From an uncultured Prevotella sp. (GTDB taxonomy: Bacteria > Bacteroidota > Bacteroidia > Bacteroidales > Bacteroidaceae), in contig CAJMAO010000040.1 in the NCBI GenBank assembly GCA_905211345.1, positions 1 to 13,547 on the forward strand: 13,547 nucleotides of DNA, in the 5' to 3' direction. The notes beneath the pieces were generated by a model. The model had not been told where the DNA came from and ran no database searches. It saw only the letters and a list, made by a program, of their open reading frames with translations. Shown one piece after another: positions 13,454 through 13,547 of the stretch. The translations under genes were made by a program, and so were the position numbers. Every line of letters starts with the position of its first letter. Within the stretch, counting starts at the first letter, position 1.

Positions 13454-13490
13454 CAAGCTCCCTCCTTTCAGAAGGATTTGGGCGGGTTTT
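13454..13490. repeat. Single C/G-rich repeat arm
   Basis: AAGCTCCCTCCTTTCAGAAG followed by GATTTGGGCGGG matches the right-hand arms at 2043-2075 and 11985-12022 in order and orientation but is more diverged. No partner arm is seen nearby inside the window. Confidence 0.6.
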
Positions 13491-13491
13491 C

Positions 13492-13547
13492 AATATGCCG
13501 TCTTTCGCCTTCCAAAAGGCCGTCTTTTGCACGATGAAAGGCCACCT
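13492..13547. repeat. 22-nt-period array D (cut by window end)
   Basis: Units start at 13492 (AATATGCCGTCTTTC, first half decayed), 13514 (AAAAGGCCGTCTTTT) and 13536 (GAAAGGCCACCT, cut by the end), 22 nt apart with spacers GCCTTCC and GCACGAT. The array probably continues beyond the window. Confidence 0.82.

Larger units (their letters stand above)
13039..13491. other. Gene-free stretch with hairpins and long open frames
   Basis: No recognisable gene is present. The stretch holds a near-perfect inverted repeat at 13107-13136 (CATAAAATCG and CGGTTTTATG, 10-nt loop), a promoter-like TATGTTTG at 13269-13276 on the plus strand, a GCCCCT-GAA-AGGGGC hairpin at 13386-13400 followed ten bases later by TTTTT, and one C/G-rich arm at 13454-13490. 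Frames without family likeness are open on both strands (plus 13161-13442 without an ATG start; minus 13202-13456). Confidence 0.6.

Noticed and set aside
13202..13456. An 84-codon minus-strand gene
   Set aside because: Cys-rich chance-like product with no motif and no promoter seen; kept only as an observation about open frames.

Overview
The window looks like a piece of chromosome from a member of the Bacteroidales, most likely Prevotella or a close relative. Promoter-like sequences have the Bacteroidetes form (TAnnTTTG near -7, sometimes TTG near -33), starts lack Shine-Dalgarno sites, the protein families (DUF3737, PafA-like phosphatase, MetallophosN/C phosphoesterase, ptb-buk) are at home in that group, and coding DNA is clearly more GC-rich than the intergenic DNA. 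The taxon is inferred, not proven. There are eleven convincing protein genes. I see no rRNA or tRNA, no insertion sequence with a transposase, and no CRISPR array.

Layout from left to right: a leader with a repeat array; nadB (L-aspartate oxidase, NAD synthesis) on the plus strand; a divergent pair of an HxlR-type regulator (minus) and a small cupin (plus) sharing a control region with palindromes; a plus-strand lipoprotein with a thioredoxin/TlpA fold; then a long minus-strand series. In its direction of transcription, right to left, that series is ptb-buk (acyl phosphate/acyl-CoA interconversion), a secreted calcineurin-like phosphoesterase, a secreted PafA-like alkaline phosphatase, a DUF3737 beta-helix protein, and an EamA exporter translationally coupled to a DUF418 membrane protein. 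The last 500 bases hold no convincing gene.

The genes are mainly ordinary housekeeping or accessory functions. Clear functional units are ptb-buk, the EamA-DUF418 pair, and the HxlR-cupin pair. Two secreted phosphoesterases sit side by side but have separate promoters.

The most unusual content is between the genes. Three repeat families fill most gaps: (1) arrays of a 15-nt quasi-palindrome plus a 7-nt spacer with an exact 22-nt period, at four places; (2) four hairpin elements whose 32-nt arms are built from a tandem heptamer (AATTAAG), each at the 3' end of a minus-strand gene; (3) inverted pairs or single copies of a C-rich/G-rich arm around CCCTCCCGAAGGGAGGG. Two genes appear to take their ends from repeat arms: the last dozen codons of ptb and the stop codon of the DUF3737 gene.
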